Source: Klebsiella pneumoniae (GTDB taxonomy: Bacteria > Pseudomonadota > Gammaproteobacteria > Enterobacterales > Enterobacteriaceae). From it: 64,000 bases of DNA. Positions within the stretch are counted from its first letter, which is position 1; each line of letters opens with the position of its first letter. Both the position numbers and the translations under genes were made by a program. The notes beneath the pieces are model-generated. The model did not search any database and was not told where the DNA came from. It saw only the letters and a program-made list of their open reading frames with translations. This document shows, in pieces, positions 28,697-42,325 of this stretch. The stretch is from positions 308,741-372,740 of the forward strand of contig NZ_KN046818.1 of NCBI RefSeq assembly GCF_000742135.1, given 5' to 3'.

Positions 28697-29563
28697 TTAC
28701 AGATAGCTCATCGCCAGGCCGAGGAACAGCACCAGCCCGACGTAGTTATTGTTCATAAACGCTTTGAAGCAGTTATCGCGGTCGCGATTGAAGATAAGCT
28801 TCTGCTGCCAGCCAAACAGACCCGCCGCCACGAACAGCGACCAGTAATATTCCCAGCCCAGCCCATTCAGCCAACCCACCGCGCCCATCAGCGCCAGCAC
28901 GGCTACCTGCAGAATACCGATAATCAGTCGATCGTTTTCGCCAAACAGGATCGCCGTCGATTTAATGCCGATCTTGAGGTCGTCATCGCGATCCACCATC
29001 GCATACTGGGTATCGTAGGCCACCGCCCACAGAATATTGGCGAGGAACATCAGCCAGCAGCTCAGCGGCAGCGATTCGCTGACGGCCGAGAAGGCCATCG
29101 GGATCGACCAGCCAAAGGCCGCGCCCAGCACCACCTGCGGCAGATGAGTGTAGCGCTTCATAAACGGATAGACCCACGCCAGCGCCAGCGCCGCCACCGA
29201 CAGCAGAATGGTCATGGTGTTGAGGGTGAGCACCAACAGGAAAGAGAGCAGCACCAGCACGATAAACAGCGTTCGCGCCTCTTTCTCGGTAACATCGCCG
29301 CTCGGCAGCGGACGGCGGGCGGTACGCTTTACGTGACCATCAAATTTTCGGTCGGCATAGTCATTCACCACGCAGCCGGCGGCGCGCATCAGCCAGACGC
29401 CGGCGACGAATACCGCCAGGATCCACAGCGGCGGGACGCCCGGCGAGGCCACCCATAGCGCCCACAGCGTCGGCCACAGCAGCAGCAAAGCGCCGATCGG
29501 TTTGTCAGTGCGCATCAGGCGATGAAACGCCAACAGCTTATTCTGCGACAGACTCCACTCCAT
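28697..29563 (-). CDS. ubiA: UbiA, 4-hydroxybenzoate octaprenyltransferase
   Basis: 288-residue integral membrane prenyltransferase with about nine hydrophobic segments. The two Asp-rich motifs that bind prenyl diphosphate through magnesium are visible: [15 protein letters not shown] and [16 protein letters not shown]. It attaches the polyprenyl tail to 4-hydroxybenzoate, the second step of ubiquinone synthesis. It follows ubiC by 12 bases, so the two enzymes are made together. Confidence 0.97.
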   Translation of the reverse strand: MEWSLSQNKLLAFHRLMRTDKPIGALLLLWPTLWALWVASPGVPPLWILAVFVAGVWLMRAAGCVVNDYADRKFDGHVKRTARRPLPSGDVTEKEARTLFIVLVLLSFLLVLTLNTMTILLSVAALALAWVYPFMKRYTHLPQVVLGAAFGWSIPMAFSAVSESLPLSCWLMFLANILWAVAYDTQYAMVDRDDDLKIGIKSTAILFGENDRLIIGILQVAVLALMGAVGWLNGLGWEYYWSLFVAAGLFGWQQKLIFNRDRDNCFKAFMNNNYVGLVLFLGLAMSYL

Positions 29564-29575
29564 TTTTTCTTCCTC

Positions 29576-30073
29576 TTAGTACAACGGCGACGCAGGCAAA
29601 AAAAGCTCGGTCAGCAGCAGGGGTTTGCCGCTCAGCCGCAGGCGGGAACGACGCCCCCACAGCGCTGCATCGCGACCAATTTCAATAAAATCGCGGGTTA
29701 ATGTCGACGACGTAAACAGGTATCGGCCCAGCGGAGTTTGCCCGAGCTGCTGTAGCGCCAGCTCCGGACCACACAGCGTCGACTCCGGCGCCACCGTGCG
29801 CCCGGCCAGCCAGGGCTCGCCATCGGCATTGAGTATAATCTCCCGCAGCCAGTAGCGCGGCTCGTCGGGCAGCAGCGCCGCTTCGTCAGTCAGCGCGTCA
29901 CGGCCGATATACCCTTCGTTAACCAGGGTCACGGTGACCTGCTTTCCTTGTTGTTCAAAGCGCTGGGTCATTGAGTCCTCCAGCAGCAGCCAGTCACTTA
30001 GCGGCGGCGGCAGGGATGGCATAACGGCAAAATAGCGCAGCGCACGCAGTCGCGTAAGCGCAGGATGGGACAT
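29576..30073 (-). CDS. ubiC: UbiC, chorismate pyruvate-lyase
   Basis: 165 residues, the E. coli length, from ATG 30073 ([14 protein letters not shown]); the frame upstream to 30220 is not part of the family. It splits chorismate into 4-hydroxybenzoate and pyruvate, the committed step towards ubiquinone. Conserved active-site stretches are EPRYWLREI and [26 protein letters not shown]. First gene of the ubiC-ubiA operon. Confidence 0.96.
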
Positions 30074-30192
30074 GCCTGATTCTCCGGTACATAACGTGAA
30101 AGCATTGTATCGCAGAATAGGCGGTTGGTGGCGGGCAAACGTCAATATACGATCATTCACGCAACAGCCATGCAACAGGCTGCCGCGCGTGC

Positions 30193-30221
30193 AAAAAAAG
30201 GTGCATCCCGGAGGATGCACC
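30193..30221 (-). terminator. Intrinsic terminator of the malK-lamB-malM operon
   Basis: GGTGCATCC and GGATGCACC form a 9-bp stem with loop CGGA; seven T follow on the minus strand. It lies 39 bases after the malM stop. Confidence 0.9.
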
Positions 30222-30260
30222 TAAAGGCTGTGCCTAAACATCAGCATTGTGGGGAGACGA

Positions 30261-31184
30261 TTACCCCTTGCCTTTTACACTGCTGATAAAGGTGGAACGA
30301 GCGGATTTCGAGCCGAGGCGCTCAGCTTCGTTCATCAATTTCAGGGCTTTGTCGATGTCACCTTGTTTCACCGCCTGCTTAATACCATTGTTGAAGTAGG
30401 TTTCGGTATCGCTGAGCATCGGTTCGCTTTTGGCGGCCGGCGCCGCGGCGGCGGCTGGCGCGGCTACCGGCGCCGCGGTGTTGCCGACGGTTACCGGACC
30501 CGGGCCGGAAGAGCCGAACAGCGGCCCTACCAGCACGCTGGAAGTGCTATTAGTTTTCACTTTCAGCTTCAGCACGCCATCGGTGGTATGTTTAGCGATC
30601 GGATCCGGGATATCCGGGGCCGCATTGCCAGCGCCTTTGGCATAGGCTTTCGCCGGATCCAGCAGGGTCGTGGTCTGCTGGAGATCTTTTTCAGTGGTAA
30701 ACACCAGCACATAGAGCTTTTGCTGGCCCAGCGCCGGGGTCAGGCGCATCACGCCGCCCAGGCGGTCAGCGGTCATCACGCCCGGCTGCTGATAGGTAAA
30801 GTAATTGCTGGGGAAGAACGCCGCGGGCGTCATGTTCTGGTCGAGAATCAGCACGTTCGGCGCAAAAATCTGCTTATGTTTGTTCAGTTCGCTGTCGAGC
30901 GTCAGGGTCAGCTCACCGATATTGGCCGGCACGCTCCAGGCGGCGACCGGTCCGACGATCCCCGGGACGTCCAGGCGTTGACCGCCGGTGGTTAAATCAA
31001 CGCTCTGCGTCTTTGATTGATCGGCAGGCGTCCAGATCAGCTGCTGCAGCGCGCTGGCTGGAATAGCCGGCGCGGCGCTGGTGTTCTGCGGTACAAAGTT
31101 AACATCGGCAAGGCTCATCCCCGGCACGCATGCCAACATCCCTGCGGATAAACACAGAGCGACGAGAGTTTTCTTCATTTTCAT
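30261..31184 (-). CDS. malM: MalM, periplasmic protein of the maltose regulon
   Basis: 307 residues with a signal peptide (MKMKKTLVALCLSAGMLACV, cleavage near SLADVNF). The protein is periplasmic; its precise task in maltose use is unknown. It follows E. coli MalM throughout (WSVPANIGELTLTLDSELNK, TPAAFFPSNYFTYQQPGVM) except for an Ala/Pro-rich stretch near residues 225-250. ATG 31184 matches the family start. Last gene of malK-lamB-malM. Confidence 0.95.
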   Translation of the reverse strand: MKMKKTLVALCLSAGMLACVPGMSLADVNFVPQNTSAAPAIPASALQQLIWTPADQSKTQSVDLTTGGQRLDVPGIVGPVAAWSVPANIGELTLTLDSELNKHKQIFAPNVLILDQNMTPAAFFPSNYFTYQQPGVMTADRLGGVMRLTPALGQQKLYVLVFTTEKDLQQTTTLLDPAKAYAKGAGNAAPDIPDPIAKHTTDGVLKLKVKTNSTSSVLVGPLFGSSGPGPVTVGNTAAPVAAPAAAAAPAAKSEPMLSDTETYFNNGIKQAVKQGDIDKALKLMNEAERLGSKSARSTFISSVKGKG

Positions 31185-31242
31185 TCTTCTCACCTTGGAT
31201 AGCATCGGTTTAGCGGTAGCCAGGCAATAGCGCGCTAACCCT

Positions 31243-31276
31243 GAATAATCAGGAGGGGCTGACGCCCCTCCCAGGT
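31243..31276 (-). repeat. REP-like hairpin between lamB and malM
   Basis: GGAGGGGC and GCCCCTCC form a compact stem 22 bases after the lamB stop codon. Such an element between lamB and malM would stabilise the lamB part of the message and lower malM expression, a usual role of intercistronic hairpins. Confidence 0.6.
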
Positions 31277-31298
31277 TACACCCGTCCTGCGGACGGTA

Positions 31299-35342
<4,044 letters not shown>

Positions 35343-35428
35343 GAAAACGGCGGGTGGCGCGTGCGCTTACCCGCCCTACCACTACGGCTCGGACCGTAGG
35401 TCAGGCAAGCGAAGCGCCACCTGACAAA
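35343..35428. repeat. Pair of inverted REP sequences between malE and malF
   Basis: The 117-base spacer contains GCGGGTGGCGCGTGCGCTTACCCGC, then a second unit (GTAGGTCAGGCAAGCGAAGC to CACCTGAC) in opposite orientation. E. coli also carries REP sequences at this spot, where they protect the malE message and help make far more MalE than MalF. Confidence 0.8.
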
Positions 35429-35459
35429 TAAGTTTTCACCGCTGTAGAGGATGATCCCC

Positions 35460-37004
35460 ATGGATGCCGTTAAAAAGAGACACTGGTGGCAAAGCCCGCA
35501 ACTCACATGGTCTGTGATTGGCTTACTGTGCCTGCTGGTGGGTTACCTTGTTGTTTTGATGTACGCCCAGGGGGAGTACCTGTTCGCCATCATGACGCTG
35601 ATTTTAAGCTCAGTTGGCCTGTATATTTTCGCTAATCGCAAGGCTTATGCCTGGCGCTATGTTTATCCCGGCCTCGCCGGCATGGGCCTGTTTGTCCTGT
35701 TTCCGCTGATCTGCACTATCGCTATCGCGTTTACCAACTACAGCAGCACCAACCAGCTGACCTTTGAGCGTGCGCAGCAGGTGCTGATGGATCGTTCCTT
35801 CCAGGCCGGCAAAGCCTATAATTTCACGCTGATCCCTGCGGGTGACGAGTGGAAGCTGGCGCTGACCGACGGCGAAAGCGGTAAAAACTACCTTTCTGAC
35901 GCCTTTAAATTTGGCGGCGAGCAGAAGCTGGCGTTAAAAGAAACCGACGCCCTGCCAGAAGGCGAGCGCGCCAACCTGCGCGTGATTACCCAGAATCGCA
36001 CCGCGCTGAACCAGCTGACCGCTGTGCTGCCGGATGACAGCAAAGTCATCATGAGCTCCCTGCGCCAGTTCTCCGGTACCCAGCCTCTGTATACCCTCGG
36101 CGAAGACGGGGTACTGACCAACAATCAGACCCACGTTAAATACCGCCCGAACAACGACATCGGCTTCTACCAGTCAATTAACGCCGACGGCAGCTGGGGC
36201 AATGAGAAGCTGAGCCCGGGCTACACTGTGACTATCGGCTGGGACAACTTTACCCGCGTCTTCCACGATGAAGGCATTCAGAAACCGTTCTTCGCGATCT
36301 TCGTCTGGACGGTGGTGTTCTCGGTGCTGACCGTGGTGCTGACCGTCGCGGTGGGGATGATCCTCGCCTGCCTGGTGCAGTGGGAAGCGCTGAAAGGCAA
36401 AGCGATTTATCGCGTCCTGCTGATTCTGCCGTACGCCGTACCGTCGTTTATTTCGATTCTGATTTTCAAAGGGCTGTTCAACCAGAGCTTTGGTGAAATC
36501 AACATGATGCTCAGCACGCTGTTCGGCATTAAGCCGGCCTGGTTTAGCGACCCGACCACCGCGCGCACCATGATCATCATCGTCAACACCTGGCTGGGCT
36601 ACCCGTACATGATGATCCTGTGCATGGGGCTGCTGAAGGCGATTCCGGACGATCTGTACGAAGCGTCGGCAATGGATGGCGCCGGCCCGTTCCAGAACTT
36701 CTTTAAAATTACCTTCCCGCTGCTGATTAAGCCGCTAACGCCGCTGATGATCGCCAGCTTCGCCTTTAACTTTAACAACTTCGTCCTGATTCAATTGTTG
36801 ACCAACGGCGGTCCGGACCGTCTCGGCACCACCACCCCGGCCGGTTATACCGACCTGCTGGTGAGCTACACCTATCGCATCGCCTTTGAAGGCGGCGGCG
36901 GTCAGGACTTCGGCCTGGCGGCGGCTATCGCAACGCTTATCTTCCTGCTGGTTGGCGCGTTAGCGATTGTGAATCTGAAAGCCACGCGCATGAAGTTTGA
37001 TTAA
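35460..37004 (+). CDS. malF: MalF, maltose ABC transporter permease
   Basis: 514 residues, the E. coli length, from ATG 35460 ([12 protein letters not shown]), which has GAGG 9 bases upstream; the frame starts three codons earlier without support. MalF has eight transmembrane helices, a large periplasmic P2 loop (about residues 95-275) and the EAA loop that docks on MalK ([22 protein letters not shown]). With MalG it forms the pore for maltodextrins. Confidence 0.97.
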   Translation: MDAVKKRHWWQSPQLTWSVIGLLCLLVGYLVVLMYAQGEYLFAIMTLILSSVGLYIFANRKAYAWRYVYPGLAGMGLFVLFPLICTIAIAFTNYSSTNQLTFERAQQVLMDRSFQAGKAYNFTLIPAGDEWKLALTDGESGKNYLSDAFKFGGEQKLALKETDALPEGERANLRVITQNRTALNQLTAVLPDDSKVIMSSLRQFSGTQPLYTLGEDGVLTNNQTHVKYRPNNDIGFYQSINADGSWGNEKLSPGYTVTIGWDNFTRVFHDEGIQKPFFAIFVWTVVFSVLTVVLTVAVGMILACLVQWEALKGKAIYRVLLILPYAVPSFISILIFKGLFNQSFGEINMMLSTLFGIKPAWFSDPTTARTMIIIVNTWLGYPYMMILCMGLLKAIPDDLYEASAMDGAGPFQNFFKITFPLLIKPLTPLMIASFAFNFNNFVLIQLLTNGGPDRLGTTTPAGYTDLLVSYTYRIAFEGGGGQDFGLAAAIATLIFLLVGALAIVNLKATRMKFD

Positions 37005-37018
37005 GGGAGATAACGATA

Positions 37019-37909
37019 ATGGCTATGGTCCAACCCAAATCGCAGAAGCTACGTTTATTTACCACGCATCTCCTGCTACTGATTTTTATCGCCGCGATTA
37101 TGTTTCCGCTGCTGATGGTTATCGCCATCTCGCTGCGCGAGGGTAACTTCGCCACCGGCAGCCTGATCCCGGATACCATCTCCTGGGAGCACTGGCGTCT
37201 GGCGTTAGGCTTCAGCGTCGAACACGCCGATGGCCGCGTCACGCCGCCGCCGTTCCCGGTCCTGCTGTGGCTGTGGAACTCGATTAAGGTCGCCGGGATC
37301 ACCGCGATCGGTATCGTCGCTCTCTCCACCACCTGCGCCTACGCTTTCGCCCGTATGCGCTTCCCGGGGAAAGCGACCCTGCTGAAAGGGATGCTGATTT
37401 TCCAGATGTTCCCGGCGGTGCTGTCGCTGGTTGCCCTGTACGCGTTGTTTGACCGCCTGGGCCAGTACATCCCGTTCGTCGGCCTCAACACCCACGGCGG
37501 CGTCATCTTTGCCTACATGGGCGGTATCGCGCTGCACGTCTGGACGATTAAAGGCTACTTCGAAACCATCGATGGCTCGCTGGAAGAAGCGGCGGCGCTG
37601 GATGGCGCGACCCCATGGCAGGCTTTCCGTCTGGTGCTGCTGCCGCTGTCGGTGCCGATTCTGGCAGTCGTGTTTATTCTGTCGTTCATCGCGGCCATCA
37701 CCGAAGTGCCGGTCGCCTCGCTGCTGCTGCGCGATGTGAACAGCTATACCCTGGCGGTAGGTATGCAACAGTATCTCAACCCGCAGAACTATCTGTGGGG
37801 CGACTTTGCCGCCGCGGCGGTGCTCTCCGCCATTCCGATCACGGTTGTCTTCCTGCTGGCGCAGCGCTGGCTGGTTAATGGCCTGACGGCGGGTGGAGTG
37901 AAAGGTTAA
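37019..37909 (+). CDS. malG: MalG, maltose ABC transporter permease
   Basis: 296 residues with six transmembrane helices and an EAA loop ([22 protein letters not shown]) contacting MalK. It pairs with MalF, 14 bases upstream, in the MalFGK2 transporter. The C-terminal GGVKG tail reaching towards the MalK interface is kept. Confidence 0.97.
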   Translation: MAMVQPKSQKLRLFTTHLLLLIFIAAIMFPLLMVIAISLREGNFATGSLIPDTISWEHWRLALGFSVEHADGRVTPPPFPVLLWLWNSIKVAGITAIGIVALSTTCAYAFARMRFPGKATLLKGMLIFQMFPAVLSLVALYALFDRLGQYIPFVGLNTHGGVIFAYMGGIALHVWTIKGYFETIDGSLEEAAALDGATPWQAFRLVLLPLSVPILAVVFILSFIAAITEVPVASLLLRDVNSYTLAVGMQQYLNPQNYLWGDFAAAAVLSAIPITVVFLLAQRWLVNGLTAGGVKG

Positions 37910-38076
37910 TTTTTTTGTAACACCGGCCCCAAATTTCAGAGGAGGGCCGACGGTCTAGCCGCAATACACGACCCCAACCGGGTATTGTCGCCGTCGCCCT
38001 CAGCTGAAAAAGTAAGGTCAATGCCACTGCTATCCTCAACTGGACCCTACATAAATTCTATTTGTGACTGTTGGTC

Positions 38077-38102
38077 AGCGGCCCTGGAGGCCGCTTTTTT
38101 TT
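38077..38102 (+). terminator. Intrinsic terminator of malEFG
   Basis: AGCGGCC and GGCCGCT form a stem with a 5-base loop, followed by eight T. It directly borders the psiE stop codon on the other strand. Confidence 0.92.
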
Positions 38103-38511
38103 ATTCGCGTTTCAGGCGATTGGAGTTACACAGCCAGAGCGTAATCACCAGGATCAGGATCGCCGCGGAGTAAATGAGCACCGCCAGCGGCGACTCATGA
38201 TCGACGATAATAAGCCGCACAATTGCGGTAATACCGATATAGACGAAATAGCGCAGTGGAAAGTGAAAACCGGATTCAAAATATTTAACAATCAGCGCGA
38301 TAAACTCAAAGTAGAGAAAATAGACCACCAGCCCTTCGACCAGCTTGTACTTACTCACCGGCTCCGGCGTAAACAGTACGTGCGCCAGATGCAGGGTCTC
38401 CTTTCCCAGGAACACCACCAGAATAATTCCCAGGCACAGCAGTGCCAGATTCAGCACGGCCTGCATGGCCTTCGCAACGAAATTAACCAGCGGACGATAT
38501 ACCGACGGCAT
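38101..38511 (-). CDS. psiE: PsiE, phosphate-starvation-inducible membrane protein
   Basis: 136 residues with four hydrophobic segments ([73 protein letters not shown]). Matches PsiE, whose E. coli gene is induced by PhoB and repressed by cAMP-CRP; its function is unknown. The location next to malG fits E. coli, except that xylE is missing between them. I did not identify a clear Pho box. Confidence 0.93.
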   Translation of the reverse strand: MPSVYRPLVNFVAKAMQAVLNLALLCLGIILVVFLGKETLHLAHVLFTPEPVSKYKLVEGLVVYFLYFEFIALIVKYFESGFHFPLRYFVYIGITAIVRLIIVDHESPLAVLIYSAAILILVITLWLCNSNRLKRE

Positions 38512-38747
38512 AGTGACACCTCAAATGCATGAACGTTGTCGATCTGTATAGCGCAAAAGTGTGATCCAGATCTACCTATGATTCCTTCGTCTTACGCTAT
38601 CTCCGGGCTATTGATTCGAAAAGTACGAACAAGAGAAAATTGTCCTTCCAGCAACGCTGTGAGCAGATTAACAAAATCATCCGTTACGCTTAGAACGAAT
38701 CAGCCCAACTAACTGAAATATAAAAAATTTACTTTTTGAAACAGGTA

Positions 38748-38771
38748 TATCTTAAAACCTCCCGTAAGATA
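38748..38771. promoter_or_regulatory. Inverted repeat upstream of the desulfidase operon
   Basis: TATCTTA and TAAGATA are perfect 7-base arms around a 10-base spacer, centred about 125 bases before the start of the operon. The size suits a dimeric regulator; a short terminator is a second possibility because AAATTTTT follows. The rest of the 373-base gap (38512-38884) is AT-rich and shows no gene. Confidence 0.4.
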
Positions 38772-38884
38772 AAATTTTTCTCCAAGCCACAGTCTTTTTA
38801 TGGTTATTAGGGTAAGTTTTTTCTTATCTTTTGTCTTAGCATTATCGCAGCTGAATAAAATTTAATTTTGGACATTAAATCATT

Positions 38885-40162
38885 ATGAACACCGATAACG
38901 CTTCCCTGTACGTAAAATGGCTCAAACAAGAGGTCGCCCCGGCTTTAGGTTGTACTGAACCCGTCGCTATTTCCTTCGCGGCCGCCTACGCCGCACAATA
39001 TCTGGATCAGCCTTGCACTAAAATTAGCGGTTTTATTTCCGCCAATCTTTATAAAAACGCGATGGGCGTCACCATACCCGGCACCACCGTTTGCGGTGTA
39101 CCGCTGGCAGCCGCAATTGGCGCATTTGGCGGCGACCCGCAAAAGGGATTAAAAACGCTGGAAGATATCACTCCGCGACACGTTGAAATGGCGCAGAAGC
39201 TGATCGCCAATAACGCCGTTGCTATTGCCGTCGAAGAGACCCCGGATTTTATCCATCTCGATTTAACCCTCTCTGCTGGCGAGAATTGCTGTCGTGTCGT
39301 GGTCAAAGGAACCCACACCAACGTGGTCGAACTTTATATTAATGGCCAGCCGCAGCCATTAAGCGAAAAACAGAATACGCGCACCCAGCGCGAAACGCTG
39401 CCCACTTTCTCGCTACAACAGGCTTACGAATTTATTAATCGCGTCGACTTTAATGATATTCGCTTTATTCTCGACGCCGCGCGCTTAAACTCCGCGCTGG
39501 CGGCAGAAGGCAAAACAAAAAAATATGGCCTGAACATTAACGGTACCTTTTCTGACGCAGTGAAAAACGGCCTGATGAGCAACGATCTGTTAAGCAAGGT
39601 GATCATCAACACCGTCGCCGCTTCAGATGCCCGCATGGGCGGCGCGCCGGTGGTAGCGATGTCAAACTTCGGCTCAGGCAATCAGGGCATTACAGCAACC
39701 ATGCCGGTAGTGGTGGTTGCAGAGCATCTTGGCGTCGATGAAGAGACCCTGGCTCGCGCTTTGTCTCTCTCTCATCTCACCGCCATCTCAATTCATTCTC
39801 GTTATACGCGCTTATCTGCGCTATGCGCAGCCTCAACCGCCGCTATGGGCGCCGCCGCCGGTATGGCATGGCTGTTTACCCGCGATATCAACACCATTAA
39901 TACCGCAATTATTAATATGGTCAGCGATATTACCGGCATGATTTGTGATGGCGCTTCCAACAGCTGCGCGATGAAAGTCTCGTCAGTGGTCTCCAGCGCC
40001 TTTAAGGCGGTACTAATGGCAATGCAAAATAGCTGCGCTGGCGCCAATGACGGTATTGTCTGCGCCGATGTCGAGCAGACTATTAATAACCTGTGCCGTC
40101 TGGTGATTAAACCAATGACTCTCACCGATAAAGAAATTATCAGCATTATGGTCGCTAAATAA
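38885..40162 (+). CDS. UPF0597-family Fe-S L-cysteine desulfidase (CyuA/YhaM-like)
   Basis: 425 residues of the serine dehydratase alpha-like UPF0597 family, related to E. coli CyuA (YhaM). The conserved cysteines match the archaeal L-cysteine desulfidase pattern: Cys23 in LGCTEPVAIS as the probable active-site residue and Cys314, Cys354 and Cys361 (SALCAAS, GMICDGASNSCAMK) as ligands of a [4Fe-4S] cluster; the 40- and 7-residue spacings equal those I recall for the Methanocaldococcus enzyme. The reaction would turn L-cysteine into sulfide, ammonia and pyruvate through 2-aminoacrylate. L-serine is an alternative substrate. It leads an apparent operon with azlC-like, azlD-like and ridA-like genes, and is not beside a cyuP-type importer as in E. 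coli. Confidence 0.82.
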   Translation: MNTDNASLYVKWLKQEVAPALGCTEPVAISFAAAYAAQYLDQPCTKISGFISANLYKNAMGVTIPGTTVCGVPLAAAIGAFGGDPQKGLKTLEDITPRHVEMAQKLIANNAVAIAVEETPDFIHLDLTLSAGENCCRVVVKGTHTNVVELYINGQPQPLSEKQNTRTQRETLPTFSLQQAYEFINRVDFNDIRFILDAARLNSALAAEGKTKKYGLNINGTFSDAVKNGLMSNDLLSKVIINTVAASDARMGGAPVVAMSNFGSGNQGITATMPVVVVAEHLGVDEETLARALSLSHLTAISIHSRYTRLSALCAASTAAMGAAAGMAWLFTRDINTINTAIINMVSDITGMICDGASNSCAMKVSSVVSSAFKAVLMAMQNSCAGANDGIVCADVEQTINNLCRLVIKPMTLTDKEIISIMVAK

Positions 40163-40245
40163 TACCATTTCACGGGCCTGAAAGAGCAGGCCCCGATTAA
40201 CGTACTCTACCCACACTATTATTTATAAATTAGCAGGTATAGCAG

Positions 40246-40986
40246 ATGAATAAAAAAGTCATCTTCCGCGGCGCCAGCGCTATTATGCCCTTATGCATCG
40301 GCGACTTTCCATTTTCATTTATTGTCGGCGCATTAAGCGTTAGCGCGGGCATGAGCGTCTGGCAGAGTACGGCGTGGTCGGCGATCGTCATTGCCGGCTC
40401 GGCGCAAATGCTGGCACTGAATATGTTAAAAACCGGCGCCACGCTCGGCGTGATTATTTTCACCACATTAATTATAAATCTTCGCCACGTGCTGTATAGC
40501 GCCTCTATTTCCGGCACCGTGCGCGAAGCTTCATTCTTTAAAAAATGCTTTATGTCCTATGCGCTCACCGACGAGGTGTATGCCACCACCGTCAAAGAGA
40601 TGGAAGGAAATAAAAAGGAAAAATATCTCTTTTATGGTTCCGCGATGATTACCTTTTGGGCGATTTGGGTGCTGGCTGATTTTCTTGGCGCGCTGGTCGG
40701 CGCCTCGTTTCCCCACATTGAGAAATACGGTCTCGATTTCGCCATGGTCGCCGCCTTTATCGCCATCGTGGTGCCGCAAATTAAAAGCCAGGCCTGCACC
40801 GTCGCCGCGGTTGTAGCCGCCGTTTCCGGCGTGCTGTTAGTGGTCCTACCCTATTCGCTGGGTATCGTCGTCGCCTCAGTGCTTGGCGTCCTCGCCGGCC
40901 TGTGCGTCGACCTGGCGGAAGAGCGCAAGCAGATGGCAAAAACCGAATCCGATATGCCGTTAGTGGAGGCGATGGAAAATGAGTAA
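40246..40986 (+). CDS. AzlC-family amino acid exporter subunit
   Basis: 246-residue membrane protein of the AzlC family (RGASAIMPLCIGDFPFSFIV, FTTLIINLRHVLYSASIS, KCFMSYALTDEVYA) with about seven hydrophobic segments. AzlC works with AzlD; known pairs export branched-chain amino acids (AzlCD of Bacillus, BrnFE of Corynebacterium, YgaZH of E. coli). The substrate here is unknown and may follow the adjacent desulfidase. It starts 83 bases after the desulfidase gene and its end overlaps the azlD-like start by 8 bases, a sign of coupled translation. Confidence 0.88.
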   Translation: MNKKVIFRGASAIMPLCIGDFPFSFIVGALSVSAGMSVWQSTAWSAIVIAGSAQMLALNMLKTGATLGVIIFTTLIINLRHVLYSASISGTVREASFFKKCFMSYALTDEVYATTVKEMEGNKKEKYLFYGSAMITFWAIWVLADFLGALVGASFPHIEKYGLDFAMVAAFIAIVVPQIKSQACTVAAVVAAVSGVLLVVLPYSLGIVVASVLGVLAGLCVDLAEERKQMAKTESDMPLVEAMENE

Positions 40987-41299
40987 TAGCTATTTTATCG
41001 CCCTGACGCTGGGCATGGCCGCGGTGACTTTTCTCATCCGTTTCTCGTTTATCGGCCTGGCCGGCAAGATCCAGATGTCCGAGCGGGTGACCAAAACGCT
41101 ACGCTTCGTGCCGGTCACCGTTCTGCCGGCCATCATCACCATTCAGATCCTGAGCGTGAATTCCAGCATGGAGTTCGACTTAAAAAATCCGAAGGTGATC
41201 GCCGCCATCATCTGCACGCTCGCCAGCTTCCGTTTAGGCCTGGTGTGGGTGGTAGTGAGCGGCGTCGGCTCGCTGGTGTTGTTAAATTATTTTATGTAA
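40979..41299 (+). CDS. AzlD-family amino acid exporter subunit
   Basis: 106 residues with four hydrophobic segments (YFIALTLGMAAVTFLIRFSF, FVPVTVLPAIITIQILSV, VIAAIICTLASFRLGLVWVVV, VGSLVLLNYFM), the typical size and shape of AzlD. Its start lies inside the azlC-like gene. AzlC and AzlD form one exporter; see the larger subunit for the substrate question. Confidence 0.88.
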   Translation: MSNSYFIALTLGMAAVTFLIRFSFIGLAGKIQMSERVTKTLRFVPVTVLPAIITIQILSVNSSMEFDLKNPKVIAAIICTLASFRLGLVWVVVSGVGSLVLLNYFM

Positions 41300-41319
41300 C
41301 CGTTTGAAGGATAAACCGT

Positions 41320-41700
41320 ATGATTATTACCACCGCTGACGCGCCTGCCGCTATCGGCCCGTACGTGCAGGGCGTCAATCTCGGCGCGATGACCATCACC
41401 TCCGGTCAGCTGCCGATTAATCCGCTGGACGGCACCATGCCCGAGGACATTGCCGAACAGGCGCGCCAGTCGCTGGAGAACGTGAAAGCCATCGTCGAAG
41501 CCGCCGGACTCACGGTCGGGCAGATCGTTAAAACTACGGTGTTTGTCAAAGACCTGGCGGATTTTGCCGCCATCAATGCCGCCTACGAGGCCTTCTTTAT
41601 CGAACACCAGGCGGCCTTTCCGGCGCGCTCCTGTGTGGAGGTGGCAAGGTTACCGAAAGATGCCGGCGTCGAAATCGAAGCGATCGCTTTCGCCCGCTAA
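41320..41700 (+). CDS. RidA/YjgF-family enamine deaminase
   Basis: 126 residues, nearly all of them the RidA fold (MIITTADAPAAIGPYVQGVNLGAM with the Tyr motif, TSGQLPINPLDG, AIVEAAGLTVGQIVKTTVFVKD). The key arginine is in FPARSCVEVARLP and the C-terminal glutamate in VEIEAIAF. RidA proteins hydrolyse 2-aminoacrylate and related enamines to keto acids, preventing damage to PLP enzymes. It follows azlD-like by 20 bases. Since a desulfidase releases 2-aminoacrylate, its place in this operon makes sense. It is a paralogue of the housekeeping ridA, which normally lies next to pyrBI. Confidence 0.92.
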   Translation: MIITTADAPAAIGPYVQGVNLGAMTITSGQLPINPLDGTMPEDIAEQARQSLENVKAIVEAAGLTVGQIVKTTVFVKDLADFAAINAAYEAFFIEHQAAFPARSCVEVARLPKDAGVEIEAIAFAR

Positions 41701-41807
41701 CCCCCAGGCTGGAGGGAGCGCCTCCAGCCCTCTCCCACCGATTTTTGTCGTTCCACATTGTTCACTTTACAGGCAATATAGCCGCAGAACGACGCGAGGA
41801 ACGCAGC

Positions 41808-42317
41808 ATGTTAACTATTCGACAGGCATGTCCCGAGGACGCGCCCCAGCTTAGCGCGATGGGCTATGCCAGCTATCATCACCACTTTGCTCATCTCTGG
41901 CGCGATGCCGATGAACTGGCGTTATTTCTTAAGCAAGAATATGCCGAAGATGCGCTACGTCGGAGTCTTGCGGATGCGACCCAACACTGGCTCATCGCCG
42001 AAGCCCCCTCTCCTGTTGGTTTCGCTAAATATAGCTATCAGCAGCGAATGGCTGACGACGGCAAGATTGGTACGCTGCTGCATAAGCTCTACCTGATGCC
42101 GGGGAAGACTGGCCACCGCTACGGCGAGCATATTTTTCACGCCGTCGAGACGCGAGCAAAAACGGCCGGTGAAAGCTGGCTGTGGCTGGAAGTACTCGCC
42201 GCGAATCCCGCCGCGCGCCGTTTTTACGAACGCCAGGGGATGCGGCACATCAGAGACACGACTTTCCACTCCGCCAGCCAGCAAAGCACCTTACATATTC
42301 TGGCCAAACCGATTTGA
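41808..42317 (+). CDS. GNAT-family N-acetyltransferase
   Basis: 169 residues with the GNAT fold: MLTIRQACPEDAPQLSAM at the N-terminus, the acetyl-CoA loop KLYLMPGKTGHRYGEHIFHAVE and the C-terminal WLEVLAANPAARRFYERQGM. The substrate is unknown. ATG 41808 is supported by GAGGA 8 bases upstream. It follows the ridA-like gene by 107 bases in the same direction and is separated from the next acyltransferase gene by 8 bases, so those two are probably cotranscribed. Confidence 0.88.
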   Translation: MLTIRQACPEDAPQLSAMGYASYHHHFAHLWRDADELALFLKQEYAEDALRRSLADATQHWLIAEAPSPVGFAKYSYQQRMADDGKIGTLLHKLYLMPGKTGHRYGEHIFHAVETRAKTAGESWLWLEVLAANPAARRFYERQGMRHIRDTTFHSASQQSTLHILAKPI

Positions 42318-42325
42318 GAGGAACT

